Below, one piece after another: positions 45,135-54,772 of a stretch of DNA of 64,000 nt (positions are counted from its first letter, which is position 1; each line of letters begins with the position of its first letter). The notes beneath the pieces were generated by a model. That model made no database searches. It was not told the DNA's origin and saw only the letters and a program-made list of their open reading frames with translations. The DNA is from Paenibacillus thalictri (lineage in GTDB: Bacteria > Bacillota > Bacilli > Paenibacillales > NBRC-103111): positions 310,001-374,000 of the forward strand of contig NZ_SIRE01000006.1 in the NCBI RefSeq assembly GCF_004307995.1, in the 5' to 3' direction. A program made the position numbers and the translations under genes.

Positions 45135-46040
45135 TCATTCCCCTTTCGCTTCGTAATGCACCCATAAAGTGGAAGATTTAAAAATAAGCCACGTCAAAAG
45201 CCCGATAATGATCAGCATAATCCAGGCCATCGCCGCAGCGTAGCCCATATCGTAAAGCAAAAACGCCTTCTGATACAAATAAAGCGAATACAGCAGCGTA
45301 TTGTCGAGCGGGCCGCCTTGTCCCTTGGAGATGATATATGCAGGCGTAAATGCCATAAATGCGGATATCGTCTGCATGATCAGATTAAATAAGATGATTG
45401 GGCTGAGCAGCGGCAGCGTAATTCTGAAAAATCGCTGGTACCCGCGGGCACCGTCCACACTAGCCGCCTCGTAATACGACTGCGGGATATTTTTTAGTCC
45501 GGCGAGGAAAATGAGCATCGAAGAACCGAACTGCCAGACCGACAAAGCAACTAAGGTCCAGATGGCGGAATCCGGGTTGCCGATCCACGATATGTCCGTT
45601 TTGATGCCGATCAGCCCAAGCACGGAGTTGAACAGTCCCTTGTCGCCAAACACCTGCGTCCACATGACGGACACCGCCACGCTGCCGCCGATCAGAGAAG
45701 GCATATAATAAGCGGAACGGTATATGCCGATACCGCTGACAGCTGCCTTCAGCAGCATGGCAACACCTAACGCAAAAGCTAGCCGCAGCGGTACGCTGGC
45801 AAATACGTAAGTGAACGTCACTCGGAACGATTTCATCAATTTATCGTCATTCGTAAACATCTTTTCATAGTTCTCAAACCCTATCCAGCGGGGAGAACTG
45901 AGCAGATCGTAATGAGTAAAGGAATAATAAAAGGATGAAATAATTGGATATAAAGTAAATACGAGAAATCCGATGATAAATGGGGAGGTGAAAATGTAAC
46001 CGACCATATTATCGTTATCTCTCAGCTTTCCCAGCTTCAT
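45135..46040 (-). CDS. Carbohydrate ABC transporter permease, MalF type
   Basis: Protein of 301 residues with six helices; EAA loop SYYEAASVDGARGYQRFFRITLPLL. N-terminus has the GYIFTSPFIIGFLVFTLYPI helix typical of CUT1 permeases. ATG at 46040 is chosen because GGAG precedes it by eight bases; a GTG three codons earlier abuts the ribosome site. Its partner starts 3 bp after its stop. Confidence 0.94.
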   Translation of the reverse strand: MKLGKLRDNDNMVGYIFTSPFIIGFLVFTLYPIISSFYYSFTHYDLLSSPRWIGFENYEKMFTNDDKLMKSFRVTFTYVFASVPLRLAFALGVAMLLKAAVSGIGIYRSAYYMPSLIGGSVAVSVMWTQVFGDKGLFNSVLGLIGIKTDISWIGNPDSAIWTLVALSVWQFGSSMLIFLAGLKNIPQSYYEAASVDGARGYQRFFRITLPLLSPIILFNLIMQTISAFMAFTPAYIISKGQGGPLDNTLLYSLYLYQKAFLLYDMGYAAAMAWIMLIIIGLLTWLIFKSSTLWVHYEAKGE

Positions 46041-46107
46041 GGCCCCCACTCCTCATGTTTTGTAGTCGCAAGCTGCGACTCATATATTGCATCATGCGGC
46101 TATAAAT

Positions 46108-46138
46108 CGGACCAGGTTCCATACGGATACCTGGTCCG
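46108..46138 (-). terminator. Intercistronic hairpin after the sugar-binding protein gene
   Basis: CGGACCAGG (46108-46116) pairs perfectly with CCTGGTCCG (46130-46138). T-rich but interrupted sequence follows on the minus strand. It lies between the binding protein and permease genes and probably reduces readthrough or protects the upstream mRNA. Confidence 0.65.
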
Positions 46139-46154
46139 GCGTCTTTAGGCTTTT

Positions 46155-47513
46155 TTACTTTTTGTTTTTAGCCAATACCGCATTGGCGTCTTTTCTGAAC
46201 TTAGCCGCCGCATCTTCGATGGAAATCTTTTTGTACAAAATTTGGTCGCCCAAGTCTTTGAGCAGCACGGTTCTTACTTCCGAAGCGCCGACAGGATCGG
46301 GAGGATCGTTCGGGCTGCTGTTCTTTTCGGCCCATGCGACATAATCGAAGATCTTCGCTTCTTCCGGCGACAGCAACGGCTTGAGCGCTTCTTTCACTTT
46401 GGAGGAAATCGGCACGCCACGCTCGCCTTTGATAATTTTGTTCGCTTCGATGTCGTTGGTGAAATAGTCGATGAATTTAACCGCTTCGTCTTTCAGTTTG
46501 GAATTGGAAGTTACCGAGAAATATTGGCTAGGCTTCATGAACAACCCTTTGTTGATGTTTGGTCCAGGTGGCGGAACAAGCTCAAGCGGACGTTTGGCTG
46601 CCATGCCGTGTGCCAGGAACTGGTTGGACCAAGCTTGAACGGTCGCCGAATTGCCAAATGCTAACTCGTCGTCCTCAGGTACCCCTTTCTTCTGGGCCGC
46701 TTTGTCCAGCGGAAGAACGTAACCCGCTTCATACCATTTTTGGTAGCGCTTAAAATAATCGACAAACAGCTTGTCGTCGGTATAACCAAGCGCCGTGCCA
46801 TCAGCTTTAAACAGCGATTGACCGTTGGTTCTCAAGAAGTAGTTGAAATATACGTCGTAGGCGTACCCTTGGGAAAGCAGCTTCCCTGTGCTTTTCAGCT
46901 TTTGCGCGTAAGACTCCAAATCGTCCCAAGTCGCTCCGGTTTTGTTGTAATCGACTCCGGCTTTCTTCATCATGTCCATATCGACAAATGAACCAAGCGC
47001 GTTAACTCCCAGCGTTACGGCATAATATTTGCCGTTGATGGAGCCGACGTCAATAATGTCTTTGCTGACCGAACTCATGTCGAGCAGGCCGTTTTTCGTA
47101 TAGGGGTTCAGGTCGACAAGCTGGTTCCTGTCGGCATATTGTGTGATATAAGCGTAGTCCATCTGAATAACGTCAGGCAGTTGGTTAGCCGCAGCTTGCG
47201 GAGCAAGCTTTTTCCAATAGTCGTCAAAGCTCGAATATTCGGTTTCTATCTTGACGTTCGGATGCAGCTTCATGTACATATCGATGACTTTTAATGTGTA
47301 GTCATGACGCGCTTGCCCGCCCCACCATGCAACGCGGAGTTTGACCGGATCTTTGCTTGCTTCTTTTTTTGCGTCCCCGCTTGCCGCAGGCGCTGCTGGT
47401 GCCGCCGCTTTGCCGTCTCCCGCTGCCGGAGTCGCTGCAGGCTGATTGCCGCCGCAACCTGCGGCCGTAAGAACCAGTGCCAACGATAGTATAGATGTGA
47501 GTGTCTTTTTCAA
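46155..47513 (-). CDS. Sugar ABC transporter substrate-binding lipoprotein
   Basis: Protein of 452 residues with a lipoprotein signal (lipobox TAAGC at about 16-20) and Ala/Pro/Gly linker, then a family-1 solute-binding domain: LRVAWWGGQARHDYTLKVIDMY, DYWKKLAPQAAANQLPDVIQMDYAY. It binds a carbohydrate outside the membrane for the two permeases downstream. Start is a TTG at 47513 after AAGG. It follows the AraC-type regulator gene by 108 bp, an interval that holds a likely cre site. Confidence 0.93.
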   Translation of the reverse strand: MKKTLTSILSLALVLTAAGCGGNQPAATPAAGDGKAAAPAAPAASGDAKKEASKDPVKLRVAWWGGQARHDYTLKVIDMYMKLHPNVKIETEYSSFDDYWKKLAPQAAANQLPDVIQMDYAYITQYADRNQLVDLNPYTKNGLLDMSSVSKDIIDVGSINGKYYAVTLGVNALGSFVDMDMMKKAGVDYNKTGATWDDLESYAQKLKSTGKLLSQGYAYDVYFNYFLRTNGQSLFKADGTALGYTDDKLFVDYFKRYQKWYEAGYVLPLDKAAQKKGVPEDDELAFGNSATVQAWSNQFLAHGMAAKRPLELVPPPGPNINKGLFMKPSQYFSVTSNSKLKDEAVKFIDYFTNDIEANKIIKGERGVPISSKVKEALKPLLSPEEAKIFDYVAWAEKNSSPNDPPDPVGASEVRTVLLKDLGDQILYKKISIEDAAAKFRKDANAVLAKNKK

Positions 47514-47564
47514 ATTTTACCTTCCCCCTATACGTTAAGATATTGCGCTTCCTCCACATTATCT

Positions 47565-47580
47565 CTGAAACCGCTGTCAT
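47565..47580. promoter_or_regulatory. Putative cre (CcpA) site before the sugar-binding protein gene
   Basis: CTGAAACCGCTGTCAT fits WTGNAANCGNWNNCWW except for the first base. It lies 52 bp upstream of the gene start, a typical place for catabolite repression. Confidence 0.5.
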
Positions 47581-47621
47581 AATGAATCCAAATATCCGAC
47601 ATCATTGTTCAAAAAACCGAG

Positions 47622-49175
47622 TTACGACGGCAATTTCATAAATTCGGAAGGCGTACAGCCTGCATATCTCTTAAACACCTGGCTGAAATATTGGGGGTTA
47701 TCGCCAAAACCGAGCTGCTCCGCGAGCTCGAATATTTTTACATCGTTATTTTGCGAAATCAATTTGGTCGCTTTGGCGACCCGTTCTCTCATCACGTAGT
47801 TCGAAAACTTCTCGCCGGTTTCTTTACGAAACAGCTTTCCCAAATAGTCCGCGTTCATATAAAGCATCTGCCGCGCAACCCAGTTCAAAGAAAGCTCGGA
47901 ATTGCCGAGCTGCTCCGTGACAATAGCCTCCATCTTGCGGACGATCGCCGAATGTTTACTGACATTGTTCTCATATATGCGGCGGGTAATGTCCTCAGCG
48001 ACGGAACAGAAAAACGACTCGATCGACGACAATGTTTCCATTTCAGTGAGCTCAACCAGTTTGCCCATATTGCGATTCATGCCGCTAGGCTCGCTGAGGC
48101 GGACGATCGACATAAACAGCTGGATCACATACGATTTCACGGTGTGAATGTCCGAACGCAATGCCGCCAGCTGCTTGAAAAATTGCCCGATCCACTTCTC
48201 CGCTTCTTCCCAGCAGCCGCTTTTCATATGCAAAATAAGGCATTCCTCGTCGAATGTGAACTCCTTGGGTTCCCACAAATAACCGGACGGCAAATCACGC
48301 TGGGTAATGAGGCTTCCCTCGCCCAAATAAAACCGGTGCTTCAGGCATTCCAACGTCTGCTTGTATAAACTTCTGGCTTGAACCATCTCGTCGGCTTCGC
48401 TTAAAGCAGCCGTAATATCGACCTTGTAATATTCCAAAAACGTTCTGCGGATCCCGGCGATCCGCTCGTGCAGCTCTTCCGGCCGTTCCCAGTCCTCCAG
48501 CACGATCAATACGTGCTTGCCGACCGTTGTGCTGAGCACGGAGCTGCCTAACAATTCTTCGGCAATATTTTTCACGGCAAACATATGCTCGAATTCGAAG
48601 CTTTTCTCCAATTGAAACAGGATAAGTCTGATTTTTTGCCGTTCCCAAGGAAGGCAGAACAATTTGCGGTAATATTCCCAGTCCGTGGAGCCGTACGTTT
48701 TATTCGTGACAAACTCCTTCAGAAACTGTTCCTTGACATGCGGCAGCACCTTATTCATTCCGTCCCGAAGATGACTAACGAACTGCTCTTTTCGCTTCGT
48801 CTGATCCAACTCCTCGGCCAGTTCCCGCAGCGCTTCGACAATTTTGTTCTCATTGCACGGCTTCAGCAAATAATGTTTGACGCCATGCTGCATAGCCGAT
48901 CTTGCATATTCAAATTCACTGAATCCGGACATCAGAATAAAACGGATATGCGGATGGCTCTCCCTTGTTTTGGCGACAAGCGCAAGCCCATCCATTCCGG
49001 GCATCCGGATGTCGCTCAGCACGATGTCCGGCGGATCCTGCAATATACGGTCATACGCTTCTTCACCGTTGCGGGCCGTGCCTGCAAGCATCGTTCCCGC
49101 CGAAGCCCAGTCGACGATCCGCGAGATGCCGTCAACAATAATCCGTTCATCATCCACGAGCAGCACTTTTAACAT
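47622..49175 (-). CDS. YesN-type response regulator with AraC DNA-binding domain
   Basis: Protein of 517 residues: receiver (about 1-120) with Asp55 in VLSDIRMPGMDGL and LLKPCNE switch region, a long middle part (about 130-405) seen in YesN-like proteins, and an AraC helix-turn-helix pair at the end (about 415-515, LNWVARQMLYMNADYLGKLF and FGDNPQYFSQVFKRYAGCTPSEF). It activates sugar uptake genes on sugar sensing by the YesM-like kinase; the downstream ABC importer is the likely target. It overlaps the kinase gene by 26 bp. ATG at 49175 with GAGGGA upstream. Confidence 0.94.
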   Translation of the reverse strand: MLKVLLVDDERIIVDGISRIVDWASAGTMLAGTARNGEEAYDRILQDPPDIVLSDIRMPGMDGLALVAKTRESHPHIRFILMSGFSEFEYARSAMQHGVKHYLLKPCNENKIVEALRELAEELDQTKRKEQFVSHLRDGMNKVLPHVKEQFLKEFVTNKTYGSTDWEYYRKLFCLPWERQKIRLILFQLEKSFEFEHMFAVKNIAEELLGSSVLSTTVGKHVLIVLEDWERPEELHERIAGIRRTFLEYYKVDITAALSEADEMVQARSLYKQTLECLKHRFYLGEGSLITQRDLPSGYLWEPKEFTFDEECLILHMKSGCWEEAEKWIGQFFKQLAALRSDIHTVKSYVIQLFMSIVRLSEPSGMNRNMGKLVELTEMETLSSIESFFCSVAEDITRRIYENNVSKHSAIVRKMEAIVTEQLGNSELSLNWVARQMLYMNADYLGKLFRKETGEKFSNYVMRERVAKATKLISQNNDVKIFELAEQLGFGDNPQYFSQVFKRYAGCTPSEFMKLPS

Positions 49176-50940
49176 GTCGATCCCTCATTTCATATGGCAG
49201 CCGGACGGTCACCGTTGTGCCCTGACCCGGAGCGCTGTCGATTTCAACGCCATAGGCATCCCCAAAGGAAAGCCGGATGCGTTCCTGAATATTTTTAAGT
49301 CCTATACCTCTGCCTTGCGTGACAACTTCGCCGCGGCTGATCTTATCCAGCAGCTCCGGCTGAATGCCGGGTCCGTTGTCCTTCACGGTCAGCAGCAGCA
49401 CCCCTTGCTGCTCGACGGCCGACACGGTGATGCGGCATAAGCGGATCATCTGCTCCAATGCATGCTGAATGGCATTTTCCAATATGGGTTGGACGGTCAG
49501 CTTAGGAATTTTACAATCGTAGAGCCATTCTGGAACGTTCATCTGGAATTCGAGCCGTTCCTCGAAACGATAATTTTGAATGGTCATATAATGAGCGGCG
49601 ATTTCCAATTCTTCACCGACCGTCAGTAGAGGTTCCTCAAACCGGACCGAACTTCGCAGCAGAAAGCCAAGCGCCTCCACCATATTGGAAATTTGCGGCT
49701 GGCCGTTTACTTTCGCGAGCCAGTTAATCGATTCGAGCGTATTGTACATAAAATGGGGGTTGATTTGCGCCTGCAATGCCTTAAATTCCGTCTCCTTGAT
49801 TATGAGCTGCTTGGCGTAATTTTCAGTGATCAGTTCTTCAATACGCTGGATCATCACGCGAAAGGTTCTATGCAGCTGCCCTACTTCATCCATCGGCAGG
49901 GAGATTGGCGCGTTACTCCCCCAATCCGTCTCCGCAAGATGGAATTCGCCTTTCTGCACCTGCTTCATCTTGCCGATCAGATCTTCAATCGGCATCGTAA
50001 TGCGCCGCGCGAACCGCATGGAAAGCACGACAACAAACAATAAGCCGAAAATAAAAGCAGCCAGCAGCACCTGCTTCATCCATATAATCTGTTCAAAAAT
50101 TTTGTCAAACGGAATGAGGCTGTAGTAGGTCCACTCGGTATAACCTGAAAAAATGTGCGAAAAGAAATATTGCTTGCCGTTCAGCTGCTCGATATCGTAG
50201 CCGTATTTTCCGGTAATTTTCGTTGGAAGGGTGGGGATATTGCCTTCTTGCGGATAAATAATTTTGCGATCCTGCGCGATCAGCAGCTCGCCGTTTTTCA
50301 GCTCGTTTCCGGTAGAAACATCGTCAATGATGCTGTTGAGCTTTATCCGGATCGTGATCGTGCCGAGTTTGTTCAGCGTGAGATTGTAATAAGAACGGAT
50401 TTGCCGTACAACGGTCAAGGCACGGTCATCGGCATCCGGATACATCCACCGGATACTGCCTTGCCCTTCGTCCGCAGCATTCATAAATTCGGTTTGCTTG
50501 TCGAGGGAAATGGGAGTATTTAGCCCTGCGAGGTATTGATTTCCTCTTAAATCGGTTATTTTGATACTATAAACATATTTTTCGGATCCGGCGTATTGCA
50601 CAAGCCTGCTTTCGAGGTCGGTACGCGCTTTCAATTTTTCGTAGCTGGAAGATTCTTCATTAACGATGGGCAGCCAGCTTTGAATGCCGGTGTCGGTCAT
50701 GATGGTATAAGACAAGCCTTCGATTTTTTTCAGCTCATTCTCAATGCCGGTTGAGGAAAGGTTAAGCACTTGCGACGATTTTTCGTACAACTCCTTGTCA
50801 TAGATCGAATATGCATATTGCAGCGCCGCATACGTAATCGAGAAGCCAACCGTCATGATAAACACCATCAGCAAAAACAGCTTCTGCTTGATCTTGAAAT
50901 TGCTGTACCACTGTGAAACACGTTGCGTCCAATCCGTCAT
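49150..50940 (-). CDS. YesM-type sensor histidine kinase
   Basis: Protein of 596 residues: helix 1 (about 20-45), extracellular dCache-like sensor domain (about 46-285), helix 2 (about 290-312), HAMP (about 312-370), His-kinase internal region with His396 in ALQAQINPHFMYNTLESINW, and HATPase (about 470-585) with ILENAIQHALE, DNGPGI and GRGIGLKNIQERI. ATG at 50940 is preferred, with GGTGGAAG nearby; a GTG three codons earlier lacks spacing. It probably senses the sugar or its binding protein and phosphorylates the regulator encoded next. Confidence 0.93.
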   Translation of the reverse strand: MTDWTQRVSQWYSNFKIKQKLFLLMVFIMTVGFSITYAALQYAYSIYDKELYEKSSQVLNLSSTGIENELKKIEGLSYTIMTDTGIQSWLPIVNEESSSYEKLKARTDLESRLVQYAGSEKYVYSIKITDLRGNQYLAGLNTPISLDKQTEFMNAADEGQGSIRWMYPDADDRALTVVRQIRSYYNLTLNKLGTITIRIKLNSIIDDVSTGNELKNGELLIAQDRKIIYPQEGNIPTLPTKITGKYGYDIEQLNGKQYFFSHIFSGYTEWTYYSLIPFDKIFEQIIWMKQVLLAAFIFGLLFVVVLSMRFARRITMPIEDLIGKMKQVQKGEFHLAETDWGSNAPISLPMDEVGQLHRTFRVMIQRIEELITENYAKQLIIKETEFKALQAQINPHFMYNTLESINWLAKVNGQPQISNMVEALGFLLRSSVRFEEPLLTVGEELEIAAHYMTIQNYRFEERLEFQMNVPEWLYDCKIPKLTVQPILENAIQHALEQMIRLCRITVSAVEQQGVLLLTVKDNGPGIQPELLDKISRGEVVTQGRGIGLKNIQERIRLSFGDAYGVEIDSAPGQGTTVTVRLPYEMRDRHVKSAARG

Positions 50941-51198
50941 GTCTTCCACCGCCTGCGTGAATTGCGTTCCTGCTGCCGTGTTGCCCGAAACTTATATTTA
51001 AAGAAGTTTTATTTTAGATAATTTAGATGTTCAACGCCCGCATCCGTATTTCCTTCTTGCTTTTTATGGAGATGCGTGGCAATTGCATCAGGACGGGTGG
51101 CAGGTGGAAAACTCCCCCTTTTTCCGGTATGATGGCATTATATCATAGAACATTCCTATGCAGGGATCTCCCAATTCAAAAAAGAAACGAGGTCCTCT

Positions 51199-51864
51199 AT
51201 GGTTCATCCGGTACTTTCCGAAATGATCGCTCGTTTCCGCCCGAGCGGGAATATGGCCCAGGATGTGCAGCAGTTTCTCAAGCTGCATCACTGTCCGCGA
51301 ACGGCCGAGCACAGCGTCCGGGTAGCCGTTGTTGCGGCTCAGCTGGCCTCGCGTTTTGGCGGAGTGGATCCGCTTGATGCGGCGGATGCCGGTTATTTGC
51401 ATGACATTAGCGCCGTTGTACCCATCCCGGAGCGCATCCGGGTAGCCAGAGAGCTAGCGCTGGATGTGCTGCCCGAAGAAGAAGCGTTCCCGCTGATCGT
51501 GCATCAGAAAATTTCGGAGACGATGGCGTCCGTTTTGTTCGGAGTAAGCAGCCGCTCCGTCTTAAGCGCAATCGGCTGCCATACGACACTGAAGGCATCC
51601 GCTTCGCGGCTGGACATGATCGTATTTGTGGCCGATAAAATCGAATGGGACCAGGCGGGAACACCGCCGTATATTACCCGTTTGACGCAAGCGCTCGACA
51701 TCTCTCTTGAGCATGGGGCTTTCTCTTATCTGGAGTACATGTGGGAGCAGCGCGACCGGCTTAAGGTCGTTCATCCTTGGCTCAAGGAAGCTTATTTCGA
51801 GCTGAAGCGGAAAATTCAAGACGCCGATGCCGACGTGAATCGGGATCAGGATCGGGATCGTTAA
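51199..51864 (+). CDS. HD-domain hydrolase, YqeK-like
   Basis: Protein of 221 residues. Metal-binding HD residues: His38 (TAEHSVRVA), His68-Asp69 (YLHDI), His102, His128 (IGCHTT) and Asp146 in VFVADKIEWDQAG. The order matches YqeK, a symmetrical Ap4A hydrolase, though the C-terminal part is longer than YqeK and ends in a hydrophilic Asp/Arg-rich tail. The canonical YqeK context (nadD, rsfS) is absent here, so it is probably a YqeK-like paralogue. ATG at 51199 behind GAGGT. Confidence 0.82.
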   Translation: MVHPVLSEMIARFRPSGNMAQDVQQFLKLHHCPRTAEHSVRVAVVAAQLASRFGGVDPLDAADAGYLHDISAVVPIPERIRVARELALDVLPEEEAFPLIVHQKISETMASVLFGVSSRSVLSAIGCHTTLKASASRLDMIVFVADKIEWDQAGTPPYITRLTQALDISLEHGAFSYLEYMWEQRDRLKVVHPWLKEAYFELKRKIQDADADVNRDQDRDR

Positions 51865-51923
51865 CCATTCTTTCCGCCATCGCTGCACACAGAGATTATT
51901 TTACGAAAAGGGGCATCACACCA

Positions 51924-52436
51924 ATGGAACAAAGTCCAATTAAACTATCCCGCTGCTACAAAACGGCCCGCGTATTCCCAACCGACGTCAACAACCACAA
52001 TACGCTGTTTGGCGGCAAGCTGATGGCGTATATCGACGACATCGCTTCAATATCGGCCTCGAAGCATTGCCGCAGATCGGTTGTTACCGCTTCGACCGAC
52101 TCGGTCGACTTTTTGTTTCCGATTCGCCCGACCGATTCGGTCTGTCTCGAATCTTTTGTCACCTGGACCGGAAAAAGCTCCATGGAGGTATTCGTTAAAG
52201 TCATTACGGAAGATTTGAAAACCGGGGAACGGAAAATCGCCGCCACTTCCTTTTTAACTTTTGTCGCATTGGATGAAAATAAGAAACCTGTAACGGTCCC
52301 TCACGCCATTCCCGAAACCGAAGAGGAAAAAAGGTTAAACGAAACCGCTCTGCATCGTGCCGAAATGCGGCGCAGCCGCAGAGAAGGCAGCAAAAAATTC
52401 GCCGATTACTTGACAACGACATTCCCTTGGGAATAA
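51924..52436 (+). CDS. Hotdog-fold acyl-CoA thioesterase, YkhA-like
   Basis: Protein of 170 residues with one hotdog domain: VFPTDVNNHNTLFGGKLMAYIDDIASI (the active-site region around NHNTLFGG), TASTDSVDFLFPI and a C-terminal Arg/Glu-rich helix. It hydrolyses acyl-CoA thioesters; the chain length is not readable. ATG at 51924 after AAAAGGGG; a longer frame would overlap the upstream HD gene by 88 bp and is unlikely. The HD gene is 59 bp upstream. Confidence 0.92.
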   Translation: MEQSPIKLSRCYKTARVFPTDVNNHNTLFGGKLMAYIDDIASISASKHCRRSVVTASTDSVDFLFPIRPTDSVCLESFVTWTGKSSMEVFVKVITEDLKTGERKIAATSFLTFVALDENKKPVTVPHAIPETEEEKRLNETALHRAEMRRSRREGSKKFADYLTTTFPWE

Positions 52437-52478
52437 ACCGCTTATTTCACAACTCATGGAGAAAGAGGAGATATATCG

Positions 52479-53333
52479 ATGAATCTTGGCATCTTAGCCC
52501 ATTGCTACGGGAAACTTCCGCTGGAAGAATTGGCCGTTAAAATCGGTGCGGGGGGCTTCAATTCCGTTCAGCTGGCGCTGGCCAAAGCGCTCGCCGATGT
52601 CGAATCCGGTCTCGGCCAGCTCAGCCCGGGACTGGCGAACTACGTCGCCGAATCGTTTGACCGCCGTGGGGTGCGCATTGCAGTGCTTGGCTGCTACATC
52701 AATCCGATTAATCCCGATCAAGCCGCCAGAAGGTACGAAATCGACAGGTTCAAGGAGCATCTGCGTTATGCCCGCGATTTCGGCGCTTCCATGGTAGCCA
52801 CGGAAACCGGAAAGCTGACGACGTATCAGGAGCAAAACCCCGACGGCTACCAGCAGGTAGCCTGGAACCTGCTGCGCGAGACGGTGGAAGAACTGGCCGA
52901 GGAAGCCGAAAAATGGGGCGTTATGCTTGCCATAGAACCGGCAACCTCACTTGTCATCCACGATACCGACGGCATGGTCCGCTTGCTCGCAGAGGTGCCT
53001 TCCTCCAACATCGGCGTCGTCATCGACCCCGTCAATTTGCTGGAAGGATACAACATCGAGCGGCAAGATGAAGTCATGATCGATGCGTTCAGCAGACTTG
53101 GACACAAGACAGCGCTCATCCATGCCAAGGACATCGTGATGGATCCAAACGGGCAAAAAAAATACGCCCCGGTCATCGGACAGGGCATATTAAACTATCC
53201 ATTATTCATGAGTTTGCTCAAAAAACATAAACCGTTTATCGACGTATCGCTGGAAGGGCTTGAAGAAAGACATATCGCCACCTCAGCCGCATTCGTCAGA
53301 GAACAATGGAAGAAGGCCGGGAGCGCGAATTAA
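52479..53333 (+). CDS. Sugar phosphate isomerase/epimerase family TIM-barrel protein
   Basis: Protein of 284 residues of the xylose-isomerase-like TIM-barrel (AP_endonuc_2) family. Metal ligands: Glu in MLAIEPAT, Asp in GVVIDPVNLLEG, His in IHAKD and Glu in VSLEG near the end. Members isomerise or epimerise sugars or inositols. ATG at 52479 behind GAGGAG; 42 bp after the thioesterase. Its stop overlaps the convergent alpha/beta hydrolase stop by four bases. Substrate unknown. Confidence 0.9.
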   Translation: MNLGILAHCYGKLPLEELAVKIGAGGFNSVQLALAKALADVESGLGQLSPGLANYVAESFDRRGVRIAVLGCYINPINPDQAARRYEIDRFKEHLRYARDFGASMVATETGKLTTYQEQNPDGYQQVAWNLLRETVEELAEEAEKWGVMLAIEPATSLVIHDTDGMVRLLAEVPSSNIGVVIDPVNLLEGYNIERQDEVMIDAFSRLGHKTALIHAKDIVMDPNGQKKYAPVIGQGILNYPLFMSLLKKHKPFIDVSLEGLEERHIATSAAFVREQWKKAGSAN

Positions 53334-54349
53334 ACGCGCTCCTTCAACCAATCAAACGACCGTCGGCCGGAAACCTCATGTTTGCCTTCAAAAATATCAT
53401 GCTCCACTGCGCTTTCCGCTCCGCTTCCGCGGTAAATCCGCTCAAGCTGGGCAATGGCGTCCAAAGTGCCATGGATCGGGAAGATCGGATCGCTGCTCCC
53501 GGCTTCGACCAGAAGCGGCCGGGGGGCGATCAGCCCGATCAGATCAGGCATTTCCGCCCATTCCAGAATCCCCGGAATATAGTTGTCGATACAGTGGCTC
53601 ATCGCCAAAATGCTGTCTTTAAACGTATTGGTGTATCCGCTTACAACCGTCGCGCCGATCCGTTCGTCCAATGCCGCCGTAAATCCGGCTACCAGCCCGC
53701 CGCCGGACAACCCCATCATGCCAAGCCGTCCCGCTTGCGCTTCATCCCTTCCGAGAATATAATCGATGGCCCGCATCGTCTCATACACGCGATGCCCGCC
53801 CAATGTGCGGCCTCTCATTAACAAAGCCGCCGCAAGGCGGAAGCATGAATTTTCATTTGGTCCCTTTTCGATATCCTCCGCAAGCCTGCGGTCGCCAAAA
53901 CCGATCAACTCCGGCGCAATGACCAGAAAACCTCGCTCAACAAGCTCCACTGCCATATTTTTATGAAGATTCGGCTCTCCCGCAAGATCGCTGCCATCCG
54001 GCTTCAGCCCTACCACCTCGCGGCTGCCGTACCCGTGACCGTGACTTGCCACGGCAACCGGGAAAGGTCCGGGGGAACCACTCGGGATCAGCACGTAAGC
54101 CGGCATTCTTAAACCGGGATACGTCGTTATCTCTATCCGCTCCCTGATATAGCCGTCAAGCTCGACTCGTTCCAGCAGCGCGGGTTCCAAAGCTGCGCGT
54201 TCGGACGGAAATCCGCCCAGCGCTTCAATGAAGCGGGCCTTAAGCTGATGGCGCCACTCCTGCCAATCGGAAGATCCGTCTGCGTTCCATGAAAGCTTCG
54301 GCTTGTCTGCCGGATACAACTGGTTTAAATAATCATCGATTTGGTACAT
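53330..54349 (-). CDS. Alpha/beta hydrolase (acetyl-esterase/Abhydrolase_7-like)
   Basis: Protein of 339 residues with a helical N-terminal cap (about 1-65) and an alpha/beta-hydrolase core. Triad: Ser215 in GLSGGG, Asp287 in GSSDPIFP, His324 in EGKHEVSG; oxyanion region ASHGHGYG near 101-108. The architecture fits polysaccharide-related acetyl esterases. ATG at 54349 behind GGGAGAG. It is convergent with the isomerase gene and divergent from the MITE at 54554. Confidence 0.87.
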   Translation of the reverse strand: MYQIDDYLNQLYPADKPKLSWNADGSSDWQEWRHQLKARFIEALGGFPSERAALEPALLERVELDGYIRERIEITTYPGLRMPAYVLIPSGSPGPFPVAVASHGHGYGSREVVGLKPDGSDLAGEPNLHKNMAVELVERGFLVIAPELIGFGDRRLAEDIEKGPNENSCFRLAAALLMRGRTLGGHRVYETMRAIDYILGRDEAQAGRLGMMGLSGGGLVAGFTAALDERIGATVVSGYTNTFKDSILAMSHCIDNYIPGILEWAEMPDLIGLIAPRPLLVEAGSSDPIFPIHGTLDAIAQLERIYRGSGAESAVEHDIFEGKHEVSGRRSFDWLKERV

Positions 54350-54553
54350 GCGCTACTCTCCCGTCGATCCAAGTTTAAGGCAGGTCAAAGACCAACTGAT
54401 TCTCGTTCCAGCCGGCGCTTCGGAAAGCGTCTGCCGGGGTGTATTCGCTTGATCGCTGCATGTTCAGGTATCCGAAAACGACCGCCTAACCACATGATAC
54501 CATCATCAAGCGGTTTTGGCTGCTTCAACCGAAAAAAGAGTCTTGTCCTCGGG

Positions 54554-54725
54554 GTGGCCGCTGAAAAAGTGAACGCTGCATGAGCGAATCATGCTTACGA
54601 TCACCAATTGTCCCCGGATTTCTTTGAATTTACCTGCTTGCGGCAGGTGAAATTCGGGGACAAAAGCGAACGCTGGCGCTTCTCCAGCATGATTTCGCTC
54701 CCTCCGCAACTTTTACAGCGGCCAC
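54554..54725 (-). mobile_element. MITE copy B, 172 bp
   Basis: Inverted copy of the element at 36533-36705, with terminal repeats GTGGCCGCTGAAAAAGT and ACTTTTACAGCGGCCAC and the same internal hairpins. It is flanked by the 9-bp direct repeat GTCCTCGGG (54545-54553 and 54726-54734), different from the duplication at copy A. It lies 47 bp beyond the last gene of the nine-gene operon and may also act as its terminator. Confidence 0.88.
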
Positions 54726-54772
54726 GTCCTCGGGAAGTATTCGGGGAGCAGCGTTTTCGCATGTATTTGCTC

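Noticed and set aside
51777..51923. N-terminal extension of the thioesterase
   Set aside because: It overlaps the HD gene by 88 bp and lacks homology to the hotdog domain; the ATG at 51924 has a ribosome site.
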